Part shown: piece after piece, positions 25,270 through 34,205 of the stretch
Numbering within the stretch: the stretch's first letter is position 1
Layout: each line of letters starts with the position of its first letter
From: Firmicutes bacterium UBA6806
GTDB taxonomy: Bacteria; Bacillota; Clostridia; Peptostreptococcales; Acidaminobacteraceae
Direction: 5' to 3'
Assembly (NCBI GenBank): GCA_002452745.1
Contig: DKFC01000046.1
Location: forward strand, 1 to 53,238
Length of the DNA stretch: 53,238 nt
The notes under the pieces: generated by a model
The model's input: only the letters and a program-made list of their open reading frames with translations
Told to the model about the DNA's origin: nothing
Databases searched by the model: none
Translations under genes and position numbers: made by a program

Positions 25270-25782
25270 TTATAACTTTAATTTCCTGAGATCTTCTTTG
25301 AGTCGGTTGATATCTGTAATCCAGCTCTCAATATCATCTTCATGTTCAATTTCATCATTTAGAATATTGATTGCCATTTGATACGTTGAAAAATCCTTTC
25401 CATTTGTATAAGCGGCAATCTCTTCATATCTTTGAATTGCACATCTTTCACCATTGAGATTTTGCTCTAAAATCGCCTCAATATAAGAGTCTTCTGGTGC
25501 TTCATAAGGGCATCTAGCAAACTCAGTCCATTGATTTGGATTTAAGATTGGCGTTCCGCCAAGCTGAATAATTCTAGTAACCACGAGTTCTGCATGTCCC
25601 AGTTCTTCAGTTGCATGTACAAGCAGTTCCTTCTCGATTTCAGTTCTCATTGGGCCTTCCATAACCCTTGCGCCTATCCAGTATTGATAATAAGCCAGCC
25701 ACTCTTCTGCCAGAGCTTCGTTGAGCATCTGAATGAGTTTTTCCACATCAAGATTTGCAATTTCTACAGCTTTTTTTCCCAT
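25270..25782 (-). CDS. Dps-like ferritin-superfamily protein (DPSL/thioferritin type)
   Basis: The 170-residue four-helix protein has the ferritin-like di-iron ligands: an early Glu in EALAEEWLAYYQYW, E-x2-H in HATEELGHAE, and a later E-x2-H in NDEIEHEDD. Two cysteines, in EFARCPYEAPED and GERCAIQRYEEI, match the thiol pair described for DPS-like 'thioferritins' of anaerobes and archaea. The family uses peroxide to oxidise iron and stores it, giving protection from oxidative stress. AGGAGG is 7 bases before ATG 25782. The gene has its own promoter region and hairpin, and is probably monocistronic. Confidence 0.85.
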   Translation of the reverse strand: MGKKAVEIANLDVEKLIQMLNEALAEEWLAYYQYWIGARVMEGPMRTEIEKELLVHATEELGHAELVVTRIIQLGGTPILNPNQWTEFARCPYEAPEDSYIEAILEQNLNGERCAIQRYEEIAAYTNGKDFSTYQMAINILNDEIEHEDDIESWITDINRLKEDLRKLKL

Positions 25783-25925
25783 TATTACGCCTCCTACTCT
25801 CATTTGGTAAAGGTTTCAGACTAACTGATTGCCGAAATACTCGGCTATTTACCGCCCTCCGCCCATAGTTTCTATGAAAACCATTTGCTTAGATACACTC
25901 TAAAAACAAATGAAGTTCCACCAAT

Positions 25926-26663
25926 CTATTTTACTTCAAAGTCACAGGTCACAACTGCGGTAATCTCTTTTTGATACGAATAGGTGTCATTGATGCCATA
26001 GTCGTCCACTTCATTTGAATATAGCGATGTTATTTGGAATACGCCAACTCTAGCCGATTCCAACATGCCGATTTTGTTGCCAGTCACTGCAACCATGGCT
26101 TCGCCTCTAGATTTCGCATCAGCAGTGGCAAGACCAATCATCTCAATTTTTAAATCCGCCAGTTTAGAATAGAAATACTGTGGTGCATTTGAAGTAAAGT
26201 TAATCCCCTGTTCAATTAGCTCTGTGGCGTTTCTGCCAACTTCAGCCACTTCTAAAACACGGGTGGAATTGATTTTAACAGTTTGTGAGAGGTTATAACT
26301 GTCTATGATGTTGGTATAGACCCCATTGTCTAATATTCGATTTCTCGTGTAAGTATTCACCGCTGAAAACGTAATCTCGTCTGGTTGAATGCCCTTGTCT
26401 TCAAAGTATTTTTTTACAATTGCCGCTTGTTCTTTTAAAATCGTATAGCCTGTTGTCAGATCCGCTGCGTCTACGCTGAAAGATCCCTCCCAAGCAATTA
26501 CATCAGATTCAATTGTCTTCTTGGCACTGCCAGTAACCGTTAACGATTTAGCGCCTTGCTTCACTTCTTTTACCCCTTCAACCACCAAATAAGATGATGA
26601 AATAAGTCCCACACTCAATATCAACGCAATGGCAATTAAAGTCCATCCTTGTATCTTCTTCAT
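25926..26663 (-). CDS. SIMPL-domain (DUF541) exported protein
   Basis: The 245-residue protein has an N-terminal signal or anchor helix (about residues 6-28) and a SIMPL/DUF541 domain, with the early SLTVTGSAKKTIESDV strand and a FTSNAPQYFYSKLADLK middle segment. SIMPL proteins form periplasmic or extracytoplasmic oligomers of uncertain function and are reported to affect oxidative-stress survival. It lies 43 bases after the FMN-dependent oxidase gene and may share its transcript. Confidence 0.88.
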   Translation of the reverse strand: MKKIQGWTLIAIALILSVGLISSSYLVVEGVKEVKQGAKSLTVTGSAKKTIESDVIAWEGSFSVDAADLTTGYTILKEQAAIVKKYFEDKGIQPDEITFSAVNTYTRNRILDNGVYTNIIDSYNLSQTVKINSTRVLEVAEVGRNATELIEQGINFTSNAPQYFYSKLADLKIEMIGLATADAKSRGEAMVAVTGNKIGMLESARVGVFQITSLYSNEVDDYGINDTYSYQKEITAVVTCDFEVK

Positions 26664-26706
26664 AATGTCTCACTCCTCTCTAGAGTTTCCTATATTGTGT
26701 CACTTC

Positions 26707-27729
26707 TTATAAACAGCACTGTATTTTATCATTGGTAATGTCTTTTAAGGTTTTGCACCCTGTCATTAACATGGCATTTGCAAGTTCCTCCCTGATTTTA
26801 TCAGTATAAGCTGCAACGCCTTCCTCACCACCTCCATAGGCAGCTGTTACATAGGGTCGTGCGATTATGACGGCATCTGCGCCCAAAGCCATTGCTTTAA
26901 ATACATCTAGCCCACTTCTAAATCCACCGTCAATAAATATTTTAACTTGTCCTTTCACCGCCTCAACGATGTCCTTTAGTACTGAAATCGAAGATGGCGT
27001 CTCGTCTAACACCCTCCCTCCATGATTTGATACGATAATGGCATACGCCCCTGCATCTGCGGCTTTTCTAGCACCTTCCGCAGTCATAATGCCCTTTAGA
27101 ATAAACGGCAAGCGTGTGCTGCCGATAATCTCTTTTAATGTCTCAACAGTCATTGGAGACACTGGTTTTCCCTGTGCCGCAAGAATAGAAAGGCCCGCCG
27201 CATCTATATCCATGGCAACCGCGACCGCCATGGCCTTTTCAGCCATCCTGACCTTTGCAATCACTTCATCCTTGCTCCAAGGCTTGATGGTTGGTATCCC
27301 ATGACCTTCCAGTTTCATGGTCGCATCCATTGTCCCTATGAACACTTCATCTTTGACGCCATCTCCTGTAAAGGCTATACTACCTGCTGCCTTACACCCT
27401 TTGAGAACAACCTCCGAGTAAGTGGTGTCATCATATAAGCTACTGTAGTGAAGTTGTACTGCACCAACTGGTCCGGCAAATACTGGAAGGTCAAATGTCA
27501 TGCCGAACAGTTCACGACTCGTGTCCGTTTCAAGTTCACCGTGAATGGTGTCCATTTTGAGCATGATTTTTTTTAAATCAGCATAATTTCGAATAAATCC
27601 GATACCTGTTCCCTTTCCACCAGGTCCTGGTATTTTGCCTTTACAAGCGATTCCGTTGCACTCAGGGCATACTTTACAATGTGGTCCGATTGTCTCTTTC
27701 GCCTTTAGTTCGATTTCTCTGTAGTTCAT
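26707..27729 (-). CDS. FMN-dependent alpha-hydroxy-acid oxidase/dehydrogenase family protein
   Basis: The 340-residue TIM-barrel flavoprotein has the family core: PVFAGPVGA near residue 80, FILKGIMTAEGA, the substrate-binding SNHGGRVLDETPSS, and the FMN phosphate segments FIDGGFRSGLDVFKAMALGA and IARPYVTAA. Before the barrel is an unusual cysteine-rich start, CKVCPECNGIACKGK, which may hold an Fe-S cluster and distinguishes the anaerobic branch from lactate oxidase. It likely oxidises a 2-hydroxy acid such as lactate in the cytoplasm; whether oxygen or another acceptor is used cannot be told. A good AAGGAGA site precedes the ATG. Confidence 0.88.
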   Translation of the reverse strand: MNYREIELKAKETIGPHCKVCPECNGIACKGKIPGPGGKGTGIGFIRNYADLKKIMLKMDTIHGELETDTSRELFGMTFDLPVFAGPVGAVQLHYSSLYDDTTYSEVVLKGCKAAGSIAFTGDGVKDEVFIGTMDATMKLEGHGIPTIKPWSKDEVIAKVRMAEKAMAVAVAMDIDAAGLSILAAQGKPVSPMTVETLKEIIGSTRLPFILKGIMTAEGARKAADAGAYAIIVSNHGGRVLDETPSSISVLKDIVEAVKGQVKIFIDGGFRSGLDVFKAMALGADAVIIARPYVTAAYGGGEEGVAAYTDKIREELANAMLMTGCKTLKDITNDKIQCCL

Positions 27730-27788
27730 CCTTCTCTCCTTATATCCCTTTCAGTCATGCGCCTAGTTTCCTTTAAATACCAACGTTA

Positions 27789-28475
27789 TTATCCTTTGAG
27801 GTCAAAACTCACACTGAGGCATTTGCCAATCAATTTCAGCTTCTTTCCGTCTACAATTTCCGAGTCCCCGCTCCCGCCTTTAATCAGCGAATACTCTTTA
27901 TTGTTCACTTTCATAATCTGTCGGATGATTTTTTTATTTTGATATTCCATCAAATAGATACCACCCTTTCCAAATTCGCTCTGCTCAAGTACAAAGATCA
28001 AGTCGTTGAGTTTGATTCGAAGCCCACTTGCATCGTTGTCCGTCACCTTGACATATAGAAGCTTATCGCCATTCATGCCCTCTACTTTGTTATCTATTAC
28101 AGGATGATTTTTTGACCCCAGCACCTTCCAAGAGCTCATGTCATATATTGGAACGCTCTTGACTATATTGGAAAGTGCACTTTTCCATTGATCCGTTGGT
28201 GCAAAAGTGGAAGGTTTTTCAACTGGCTTGCTCTCTTGAACGGGTTTTTGTCTTTTTTCAGATTCTTGAGCCGCCTGTAATTCCGGGTTGATAAAGTCCA
28301 TTTGTTCCCCTAAAACTGCCAGAATAGAATTTGCTACCTGCTCATTTATCACCTTTTTCCCAGACTCAATTTGTATAAGATAGCTCACAGAAACACCACA
28401 TTTCTTTGCTAAATCCTTTTCACTAATCTTTGCCTTTAACCTGGCACTTCTTATTTTTTCTGCTAAACGATTCAC
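27789..28475 (-). CDS. XRE-family regulator with an S24-like C-terminal domain
   Basis: The 228-residue protein has an N-terminal XRE helix-turn-helix (about 5-60), a charged linker (about 75-105) and a beta-rich C-terminal domain resembling the LexA/cI S24 fold, for example SGLRIKLNDLIFVLEQ. The usual Ser-Met and Lys catalytic signature is not evident, so autocleavage is doubtful. The frame opens with TTG at 28496, but GAGGTGG lies 5 bases before a GTG at 28475, which is the better start. Its target is unknown; it lies 59 bases before the FMN oxidase gene and may control it. Confidence 0.78.
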   Translation of the reverse strand: MNRLAEKIRSARLKAKISEKDLAKKCGVSVSYLIQIESGKKVINEQVANSILAVLGEQMDFINPELQAAQESEKRQKPVQESKPVEKPSTFAPTDQWKSALSNIVKSVPIYDMSSWKVLGSKNHPVIDNKVEGMNGDKLLYVKVTDNDASGLRIKLNDLIFVLEQSEFGKGGIYLMEYQNKKIIRQIMKVNNKEYSLIKGGSGDSEIVDGKKLKLIGKCLSVSFDLKG

Positions 28476-28610
28476 TCTGTCCACCTCTATTTTCAATTCG
28501 TTTTATCCTAAAAATACCATTTTTCTGTTCCTACTGGTTTTCCGTCGCATTTGCATTTCACACATTTTAATTATATCAAATCTTTTCATTTGTGTACCCG
28601 TAAAATTATA

Positions 28611-28650
28611 AAAAAAAGAACCATCAACGTCTAATTTCGATGTTGTGGCA
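28611..28650 (-). terminator. Possible terminator after the hemerythrin gene
   Basis: On the minus strand, CCACAAC pairs imperfectly with GTTGATGG and is followed by a T-rich run (28617-28611). It lies about 30 bases after the hemerythrin stop codon. Confidence 0.5.
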
Positions 28651-28676
28651 CTTTTAACTTCACTTAAAACAACTGT

Positions 28677-29249
28677 CTAGAGGTACTTAGCCTCAAGGCC
28701 TTTCACCATTTCATTGTATCGTCTTTGGATTCCCTTTTCGCTTTGTTCCAATTCAAAGGCCTCACAGGCCTTGTCAATCTCTATTTTTGTTTCCTCACGC
28801 AAATGTCTCTCGGCAAATGTATAGGCAACTCTATCCTCTTTGTCTATATGCCGTTTCAAAAGGTCTGTATAACCCACTGCATTGGCTATGATATCCAGCA
28901 CTGCACTTTCATCATCTTTTATGCGATTAAGTGCATCTTCCAGCTGTCTGATATAGAGCCTTCCAAGGTCATGTTCAACCAGCATTCCATGTGTCACCAG
29001 CTTTTCAGCAGCTGGCCCAAGTTCTTCTGTCATCCGATTAAAGAGTAGCTTTTCCTCTTTGCCGTGGTGGTGTGCATCGGCAAAATTCCGAACAAATTCA
29101 ATCATCTGCCTAAAGTCACTGTCTGTATATTCCCCCGTCTTCAAGAGGTTCAAACAGGCGGTTCTCATCACTGTCAAGACCCTTAAAATCAGTTGATGTT
29201 CATCCATCATCAATTTTATACCATCTGTTTGTGTCGTTTCATATGTCAT
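28677..29249 (-). CDS. Hemerythrin HHE-domain protein
   Basis: The 190-residue helical bundle carries hemerythrin iron ligands: H18 in MDEHQL, H60-H61-H62 with E65/E66 in HHHGKEEKLLF, H93 in VEHDLGRL, and a later H-x3-E in RHIDKEDRV. Such proteins bind oxygen or nitric oxide at a di-iron site, or hand iron to damaged Fe-S clusters. It is the last gene of the DUF1858-unknown-hemerythrin operon, starting two bases after the middle gene behind AGGAGGG. The set resembles RIC/ScdA-type repair modules in content (a small Cys domain plus hemerythrin), but here the parts are separate. Confidence 0.9.
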   Translation of the reverse strand: MTYETTQTDGIKLMMDEHQLILRVLTVMRTACLNLLKTGEYTDSDFRQMIEFVRNFADAHHHGKEEKLLFNRMTEELGPAAEKLVTHGMLVEHDLGRLYIRQLEDALNRIKDDESAVLDIIANAVGYTDLLKRHIDKEDRVAYTFAERHLREETKIEIDKACEAFELEQSEKGIQRRYNEMVKGLEAKYL

Positions 29250-29251
29250 GA

Positions 29252-29869
29252 TTAAACCCTCCTGATCTCAAATGTAACCTCGTCCAGTTGGTTGAATATA
29301 AACGTCTTTGGCAAAAATGCCGACATCCATGAATGTCTTAAACTATCAAAGACAGCTATGTCACCTCCAACAGCATCCCAATAGGGCTTGTGGATGCACA
29401 TCCTCTTCATCCATGTGTAGTGTGCCTCATTTCCCTCAATTGGGTTATTGACTCTGTCACAGGGCATGCCATCCAATAAGAAATCGAACAGCAACTTGAA
29501 CAGGGCATCAGCTCTATGCATGGAAGGGTCAATCTGTTGAGCTGCCTTTTCACCATCTCTCTTATAGAGCGCAGTCAGTTCCACTTCTGTCAGTAGCTGA
29601 GCTTCCAAAAGGAGTGTTATCGTATTGGCCATTCTGTATTCCACTGATTCAATTTGTCTTTGTAGCCACCCGTGAATATTATCTGTATCAATAATGGACT
29701 CCAGCGCCCCTGACACAGGCATGCCAAATCGACTTTCATTTGATGCTCTGATTTCTGCAATTTTACTTTCATGCCCTGTGACTTCTGAATAGATATCTTC
29801 CAGCAGTGATTCATGCCAGAGAATTTTATTGTAAAGCCAGTGATGTATCGGTCCTAAAAATGCACTCAT
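29252..29869 (-). CDS. Uncharacterised protein in a hemerythrin operon
   Basis: I do not recognise a named family for this 205-residue protein. It begins MSAFLGPIHHWLYNKI and is probably mostly helical and cytoplasmic. It has several histidines next to acidic residues (IHHW, WHES, GHE), a lone PCDR cysteine and a late CIHKPYWDAVGGD motif. These look like conserved metal or heme ligands, but this is inference. It lies between DUF1858 (45 bases) and hemerythrin (2 bases), so it should act with them. AGGAGG precedes the ATG. An oxygen/NO-linked sensor or enzyme is the most attractive idea. Confidence 0.75.
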   Translation of the reverse strand: MSAFLGPIHHWLYNKILWHESLLEDIYSEVTGHESKIAEIRASNESRFGMPVSGALESIIDTDNIHGWLQRQIESVEYRMANTITLLLEAQLLTEVELTALYKRDGEKAAQQIDPSMHRADALFKLLFDFLLDGMPCDRVNNPIEGNEAHYTWMKRMCIHKPYWDAVGGDIAVFDSLRHSWMSAFLPKTFIFNQLDEVTFEIRRV

Positions 29870-29914
29870 AAATGTCCTCCTATCTCTTTTGTCCGTTCTC
29901 TTATGACAATGCTC

Positions 29915-30115
29915 CTATGCCTGTTCATTTAAAGCCTTCATCAGACTCTCTAAATTCAATCCATGAACCAAACTTGCCTCTTCGATAGTCTCTGCCTGTG
30001 CCGAAGGGCATCCAACACAACCCATTCCGAACTGAAACAACACATCCACTGCCTTTGGGTATTCTCTAACGAGTTCGCCTATTGTCATTTTTTCGTTTAA
30101 TTTTCTTTCGCTCAT
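29915..30115 (-). CDS. DUF1858 small redox-type protein
   Basis: The 66-residue protein is a full-length DUF1858 domain: MTIGELVREYPKAVDVL, then FGMGCVGCPSAQ with the paired cysteines, then ETIEEASLVHGL. The related DUF542 domain forms the N-terminus of ScdA/RIC iron-sulfur repair proteins. GGAGG lies 6 bases before ATG 30115; the frame extends nine codons earlier without support. It heads the operon with the unknown 205-residue protein and hemerythrin. Confidence 0.88.
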   Translation of the reverse strand: MSERKLNEKMTIGELVREYPKAVDVLFQFGMGCVGCPSAQAETIEEASLVHGLNLESLMKALNEQA

Positions 30116-30382
30116 TTCATGCCTCCATCTTTTAAATTCCATTTATTTGATTTTCCACTTGTCAGGTCTTGCGTCTCTCACTTTTATGAACTTAGTATAC
30201 CAGTGAAGCATCACAGATTCGGTATCATGGGTTACAAAACGGGAATATCTGCCGAAACCGATTAAATTGATTTTACGATTTACTCAGATGGGACACTCCT
30301 TTTGGATTACATCAGTAAGTCTCAAAAAAAGATTGGCACACAATGAAAAAGATGAAGCATAAATGCTTTTTCATGAAATAAA
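30116..30382. other. Intergenic stretch upstream of the DUF1858 operon
   Basis: No gene is seen. On the minus strand a TATACT box (about 30197-30202) could be a -10 element for the DUF1858 operon, but no good -35 accompanies it. A small imperfect hairpin lies at about 30345-30375. Nothing else was recognised. Confidence 0.4.
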
Positions 30383-30430
30383 ATTCCCCTGTTTTTAAGA
30401 TCAGCAAATCAATCTTAAGAACAGGGGAAT
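30383..30430 (-). terminator. Terminator of the 2-oxoacid dehydrogenase operon
   Basis: A 19-bp stem with one G-U pair (30383-30401 with 30412-30430) lies 25 bases after the lpdA stop codon and is followed on the minus strand by an ATTTTATTT run. Confidence 0.85.
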
Positions 30431-30454
30431 ATATTGATTATTTAAAATGTTTCT

Positions 30455-31840
30455 TTAGCGTTTTATAATATGAATTGGTTTATCCACAGCCCCATGTGCC
30501 GCCTCCATGACAATTTCTGAAAGTGTAGGATGTGGATGAACGGTTTTGGCAAGGTCATAGATTGTCCCCTCTAGCTCTAAGGATACCGCCGCCTCGGCAA
30601 TCATATCCGTTGCATGTGAGGCTACAATGTGAACGCCCACCACTTCACCATATTTTTTATCGTGTACAATTTTGACAAAACCTGTGGTTTCACCTTCTGC
30701 CATTGCCTTGCCATTTGCACTGAGCGGGAACAAACTTGTACCCACATCATAACCAGCTTCTATTGCCTCCTCTTCTGAATATCCGATGACACCCACTTCA
30801 GGGAAGCTGTAGATGCAAGATGGAATCTTTCGATAATCAATTTCATTTTTATGTCCCATAATCGCTTCAGCAGCCACAATTCCCTCGGCAGAAGCCACAT
30901 GGGCAAGCATCATTTTACCAGCCATATCACCTATTGCATAGACATTTGGAAGATTTGTGAGCATGTGCGCATCTGTTACAACACCACGCTTATCTGTGTC
31001 GAGTTTTAACTTTTCCAGTCCCTTGAGATTAGGCTTTCTACCCAGACTTGCCAAGATGTAATCCCCTTCAACAGATTTTACCTCTTCGCCAATCTGATAG
31101 TTGACAACATGTCCTTCAATTGAATTGATTTTGACATTGGTGATAATTTCGACACCCTCTTTTTTAAGATGGCGCTGAATCGTCGTCCTCACATCTTTGT
31201 CCAGATTCTTGAGGATAGTGTCTGATCTTTGGAGAAGCGTCACCTTCGTTCCCAAGCTGTTATATAAGGTTGCAAATTCAACAGCAATGACACCACCGCC
31301 AAGAATGGTCAGCGTCTTTGGCTGTTCCTTTAATGAAATGGCCCCAGTGCTGTCTATGACGATGCCCTTTTCATAGGCATCTTCAATACCCGGCAGTGAA
31401 GGCAGTTTCACAGAAGAGCCAGTGGCAAGAATCAAATTCTTGCACTGAATCACTTCGTCGTTTACCCTTATGGTGTGTTCATCTTCCGCAACACCAAAGC
31501 CATTGTAAACATCAATATGATTAAATTTCAGAAGTTGCTGAACACCGCCCACCATTTTGTCGACAACACTGCTCTTTCGCTTCATCAGATTGTCCCAATT
31601 AATTGACGCCTCTGATAGAGCTGGAATATCAATTCCAAAGGTGGATGATGCCAGTAAATCCTGATACAATTTCGCACTTCTCAGAAGGGTTTTGGTTGGA
31701 ATACAACCATAATTCAAACAGACGCCGCCAACTTTATCCACTTCAACGAGGGCGACCTTTGCACCCAGTTGCGAGGCTTTTATGGCTGCCACATAGCCGC
31801 CTGGGCCTCCACCTAATACGATTACGTCATATGCTTTCAT
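30455..31840 (-). CDS. lpdA: Dihydrolipoyl dehydrogenase (E3)
   Basis: The 461-residue flavoprotein reoxidises the lipoyl groups of E2, passing electrons through FAD to NAD+. It has the FAD motif VLGGGPGGYVAAI, the redox disulfide C41-L-N-Y-G-C46, the NAD-binding LGGGVIAVEFA segment, the second FAD segment YAIGDMAG, and the C-terminal catalytic TVHPHPTLSE. No lipoyl domain is fused. It ends the lplA-E1-E2-E3 operon, 13 bases after E2, behind GGAGGGG, and is followed by a terminator. Confidence 0.96.
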   Translation of the reverse strand: MKAYDVIVLGGGPGGYVAAIKASQLGAKVALVEVDKVGGVCLNYGCIPTKTLLRSAKLYQDLLASSTFGIDIPALSEASINWDNLMKRKSSVVDKMVGGVQQLLKFNHIDVYNGFGVAEDEHTIRVNDEVIQCKNLILATGSSVKLPSLPGIEDAYEKGIVIDSTGAISLKEQPKTLTILGGGVIAVEFATLYNSLGTKVTLLQRSDTILKNLDKDVRTTIQRHLKKEGVEIITNVKINSIEGHVVNYQIGEEVKSVEGDYILASLGRKPNLKGLEKLKLDTDKRGVVTDAHMLTNLPNVYAIGDMAGKMMLAHVASAEGIVAAEAIMGHKNEIDYRKIPSCIYSFPEVGVIGYSEEEAIEAGYDVGTSLFPLSANGKAMAEGETTGFVKIVHDKKYGEVVGVHIVASHATDMIAEAAVSLELEGTIYDLAKTVHPHPTLSEIVMEAAHGAVDKPIHIIKR

Positions 31841-31853
31841 GTGACCCCTCCTT

Positions 31854-33215
31854 CTATTTCATCAAGAGCAATTTAGGATTTCCAAGGAGGGTTTTAACCT
31901 CTGCAACAAATCGTCCTGCATCTGCTCCGTCTATGATTCTATGATCAAAGGACAACGATAATGGCAAAATGGATCTGATGACGATCTCATCGTCCAAAAC
32001 AACAGGTTTTTTGGTAATTGCACCAACACCGAGAATACCCGCTTCAGGGTATTTTATGATTGGTGCTCCAAATCCAGCGCCTACAGCGCCATAATTTGTA
32101 ATGGTAAATGTGCCATCTGAGAGCTCATCCAAAGAAATCGTCTTCTCACGTGCTTTTCTTGTCAGCAATTCTATTTGCGCAGCAATTTCAAAGATGCTCA
32201 GTCGATCTGCATGTTTAATCACTGGAACCATCAACCCATCTGGCGTGTCCACAGCAATGCCGATATTATAGTACTTTTTAAGTACGATTTCATCGGTGGT
32301 TTCATCCAGCGATGCATTTAAATATGCATATTTCTTCAGTCCAAGTACCACTGCTTTTACAAAGAATGCCAGATAAGTGAGTTTTACTTCTTGAGACTCT
32401 GCCAATGCCTTTGATTCGTTTCTAAATGTCACCAGTTCAGAAACATCAGCTTCATCCATCACCAAAGTATGAGGGATGGTGTATTTGGAGAGTGTCATAT
32501 TTTGTGCAATGGTCTTTCGAAGCATGGTCATCGCAACTCTTTCCACTGCGCTTTCATCTACTTTTATCGGTTTAGGTGGCTGTTTAACCACTTGTGTTTC
32601 TGATGTTTGAGCCTTTTGAGTTCTGTCAGCAGCAGGTTTGACGTCAGAACCGGACATTGACTCTGAGGCCTTTATAATATCCGCTTTCATAACCCTTCCC
32701 TGAGGACCAGTTCCCTTGATGGTCTGTATATCCACGCCATAATCTTTTGCCATCTTTCGGGCAACTGGCGTGGCTAAAACTTTATGTCCCACCTCAGCGG
32801 TATCAACTGTGTCACTTCTACCTTCTCCACTAGATGGAATTACTTCCGAAGAGACCTCTATTTGACCCACCACGCTTGCACTGCCAGCCTCAGTCACGGT
32901 TTCCTTTGTGACCACTGGCTTGTTTTCTGCTAAGTCCTCTAGAACTTCGCCGCCTTCCATATTACTTCGAATCCCATCTTTCCCATCGTCTAAAACAATG
33001 ATGACGTCTCCAACATGGACTTGGTCGCCCACTTTAAACCGAATCTGTTTAACGGTTCCATCGGATGGTGATGGAATTTCAGCATTGACCTTATCCGTTT
33101 CAAGGGTGAATAAGTCCTCTCCTTCTGAAACCTTTTGTCCTTCTTCCACGAGAACTTTCAGCAAAACGCCCTCATGGATGCCTTCACCTATATCTGCAAA
33201 TTTTACATGAAACAT
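31854..33215 (-). CDS. pdhC: Dihydrolipoamide acyltransferase (E2) of a 2-oxoacid dehydrogenase complex
   Basis: The 453-residue protein has one lipoyl domain with the lipoylated Lys42 in LETDKVNAEIPSP, a flexible linker, a peripheral subunit-binding domain (ATPVARKMAKDYGVD to GRVMKADI), a second linker, and a catalytic domain ending in SFDHRIIDGADAGRF with the catalytic His. It forms the core that transfers the acyl group to CoA. Whether pyruvate, branched-chain acids or acetoin is the substrate is not certain from this subunit. AGGAGG precedes the ATG; it starts 11 bases after E1 beta. Confidence 0.93.
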   Translation of the reverse strand: MFHVKFADIGEGIHEGVLLKVLVEEGQKVSEGEDLFTLETDKVNAEIPSPSDGTVKQIRFKVGDQVHVGDVIIVLDDGKDGIRSNMEGGEVLEDLAENKPVVTKETVTEAGSASVVGQIEVSSEVIPSSGEGRSDTVDTAEVGHKVLATPVARKMAKDYGVDIQTIKGTGPQGRVMKADIIKASESMSGSDVKPAADRTQKAQTSETQVVKQPPKPIKVDESAVERVAMTMLRKTIAQNMTLSKYTIPHTLVMDEADVSELVTFRNESKALAESQEVKLTYLAFFVKAVVLGLKKYAYLNASLDETTDEIVLKKYYNIGIAVDTPDGLMVPVIKHADRLSIFEIAAQIELLTRKAREKTISLDELSDGTFTITNYGAVGAGFGAPIIKYPEAGILGVGAITKKPVVLDDEIVIRSILPLSLSFDHRIIDGADAGRFVAEVKTLLGNPKLLLMK

Positions 33216-33226
33216 AATTCAACCTC

Positions 33227-34204
33227 CTAGTATGTCAAAACTTTGCGCAGGTCGTCCACCATCATCTCTACATTAGGAACATAGTGGTGTTCACCCTTTG
33301 GAAGCGGTACAATGGTATCCACACTGGCAATTCTTGTTGGAGGTGCTTCCAGATGCAGAAACGCACCTTCGTTGACGATGCTGATGAGTTCAGCACCTGG
33401 GCCGTATGATCTAGCCGCTTCATGAATTACTGCAAACCTACCGGTTTTCTTCACTGAATTCACAATAGTCTCCTTATCAATTGGAGAAATAGTCCGAAGG
33501 TCAATCAGTTCGATGCTATGACCCTCTTTTTCAAGTATTTCAATGGCCTTCTGAGCATCTTTTACCATTGAGCCCCAAGCCACTACTGTGAGGCCAGTGC
33601 CCTCTTTGACAACTTTTGCCTTGCCAATTGGGATAGTGTATATTTCCTCTGGCACTTCCTGCTTAAACGCTCTGTAGATGCGTTTAGGTTCCATAAAGAT
33701 CACTGGGTCTGGGTCCATAATTGCCGAGAGCAACAGTCCCTTTGCATCGTAAGGTGTAGATGGCACCACCACTTTGAGCCCAGCGGTATGCGCAAAGAGC
33801 GTTTCTAGAGATTCAGAGTGATGTTCAAGCGCCCTAACGCCGCCGCCATAAGGCATTCGAATTACCATAGGCACTGTGTAAAGTCCCCTCGTTCTATTTC
33901 TCATACGTGCCGCATGGGTAACAATCTGATTGAACCCCGGGAACATAAATCCTGAAAACTGCATTTCCACAACAGGCTTCAACCCGTTTATTGCCATTCC
34001 AATACCAGAGCCTATAATTGAAGACTCTGCCAAGATGCTGTCGAAACATCTCTCTTCACCATATTTTGCTTGAAGGCCTTTGGTTGCTCTAAAGACACCG
34101 CCTTCAAACCCAACATCCTCGCCATAGACGACGATGCTCTTATCATTTTCCATTGCCACATCAAGGGCATTGGTAATCGCCTCAATTAAATTAAGTACCA
34201 ACAT
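33227..34204 (-). CDS. pdhB: 2-oxoacid dehydrogenase E1 component, beta subunit
   Basis: The 325-residue transketolase-like protein pairs with E1 alpha to decarboxylate the 2-oxoacid. It shows VVYGEDVGFEGGVFRAT, FDSILAESSIIGSGIGMA and a MPYGGGVRALEHHSES segment, all typical of PdhB/AcoB/BkdAB. AAGGAGGG lies 10 bases before ATG 34204, and the gene begins one base after the E1 alpha stop; the frame's earlier start would run over the ribosome site. Confidence 0.95.
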   Translation of the reverse strand: MLVLNLIEAITNALDVAMENDKSIVVYGEDVGFEGGVFRATKGLQAKYGEERCFDSILAESSIIGSGIGMAINGLKPVVEMQFSGFMFPGFNQIVTHAARMRNRTRGLYTVPMVIRMPYGGGVRALEHHSESLETLFAHTAGLKVVVPSTPYDAKGLLLSAIMDPDPVIFMEPKRIYRAFKQEVPEEIYTIPIGKAKVVKEGTGLTVVAWGSMVKDAQKAIEILEKEGHSIELIDLRTISPIDKETIVNSVKKTGRFAVIHEAARSYGPGAELISIVNEGAFLHLEAPPTRIASVDTIVPLPKGEHHYVPNVEMMVDDLRKVLTY

Positions 34205-34205
34205 C

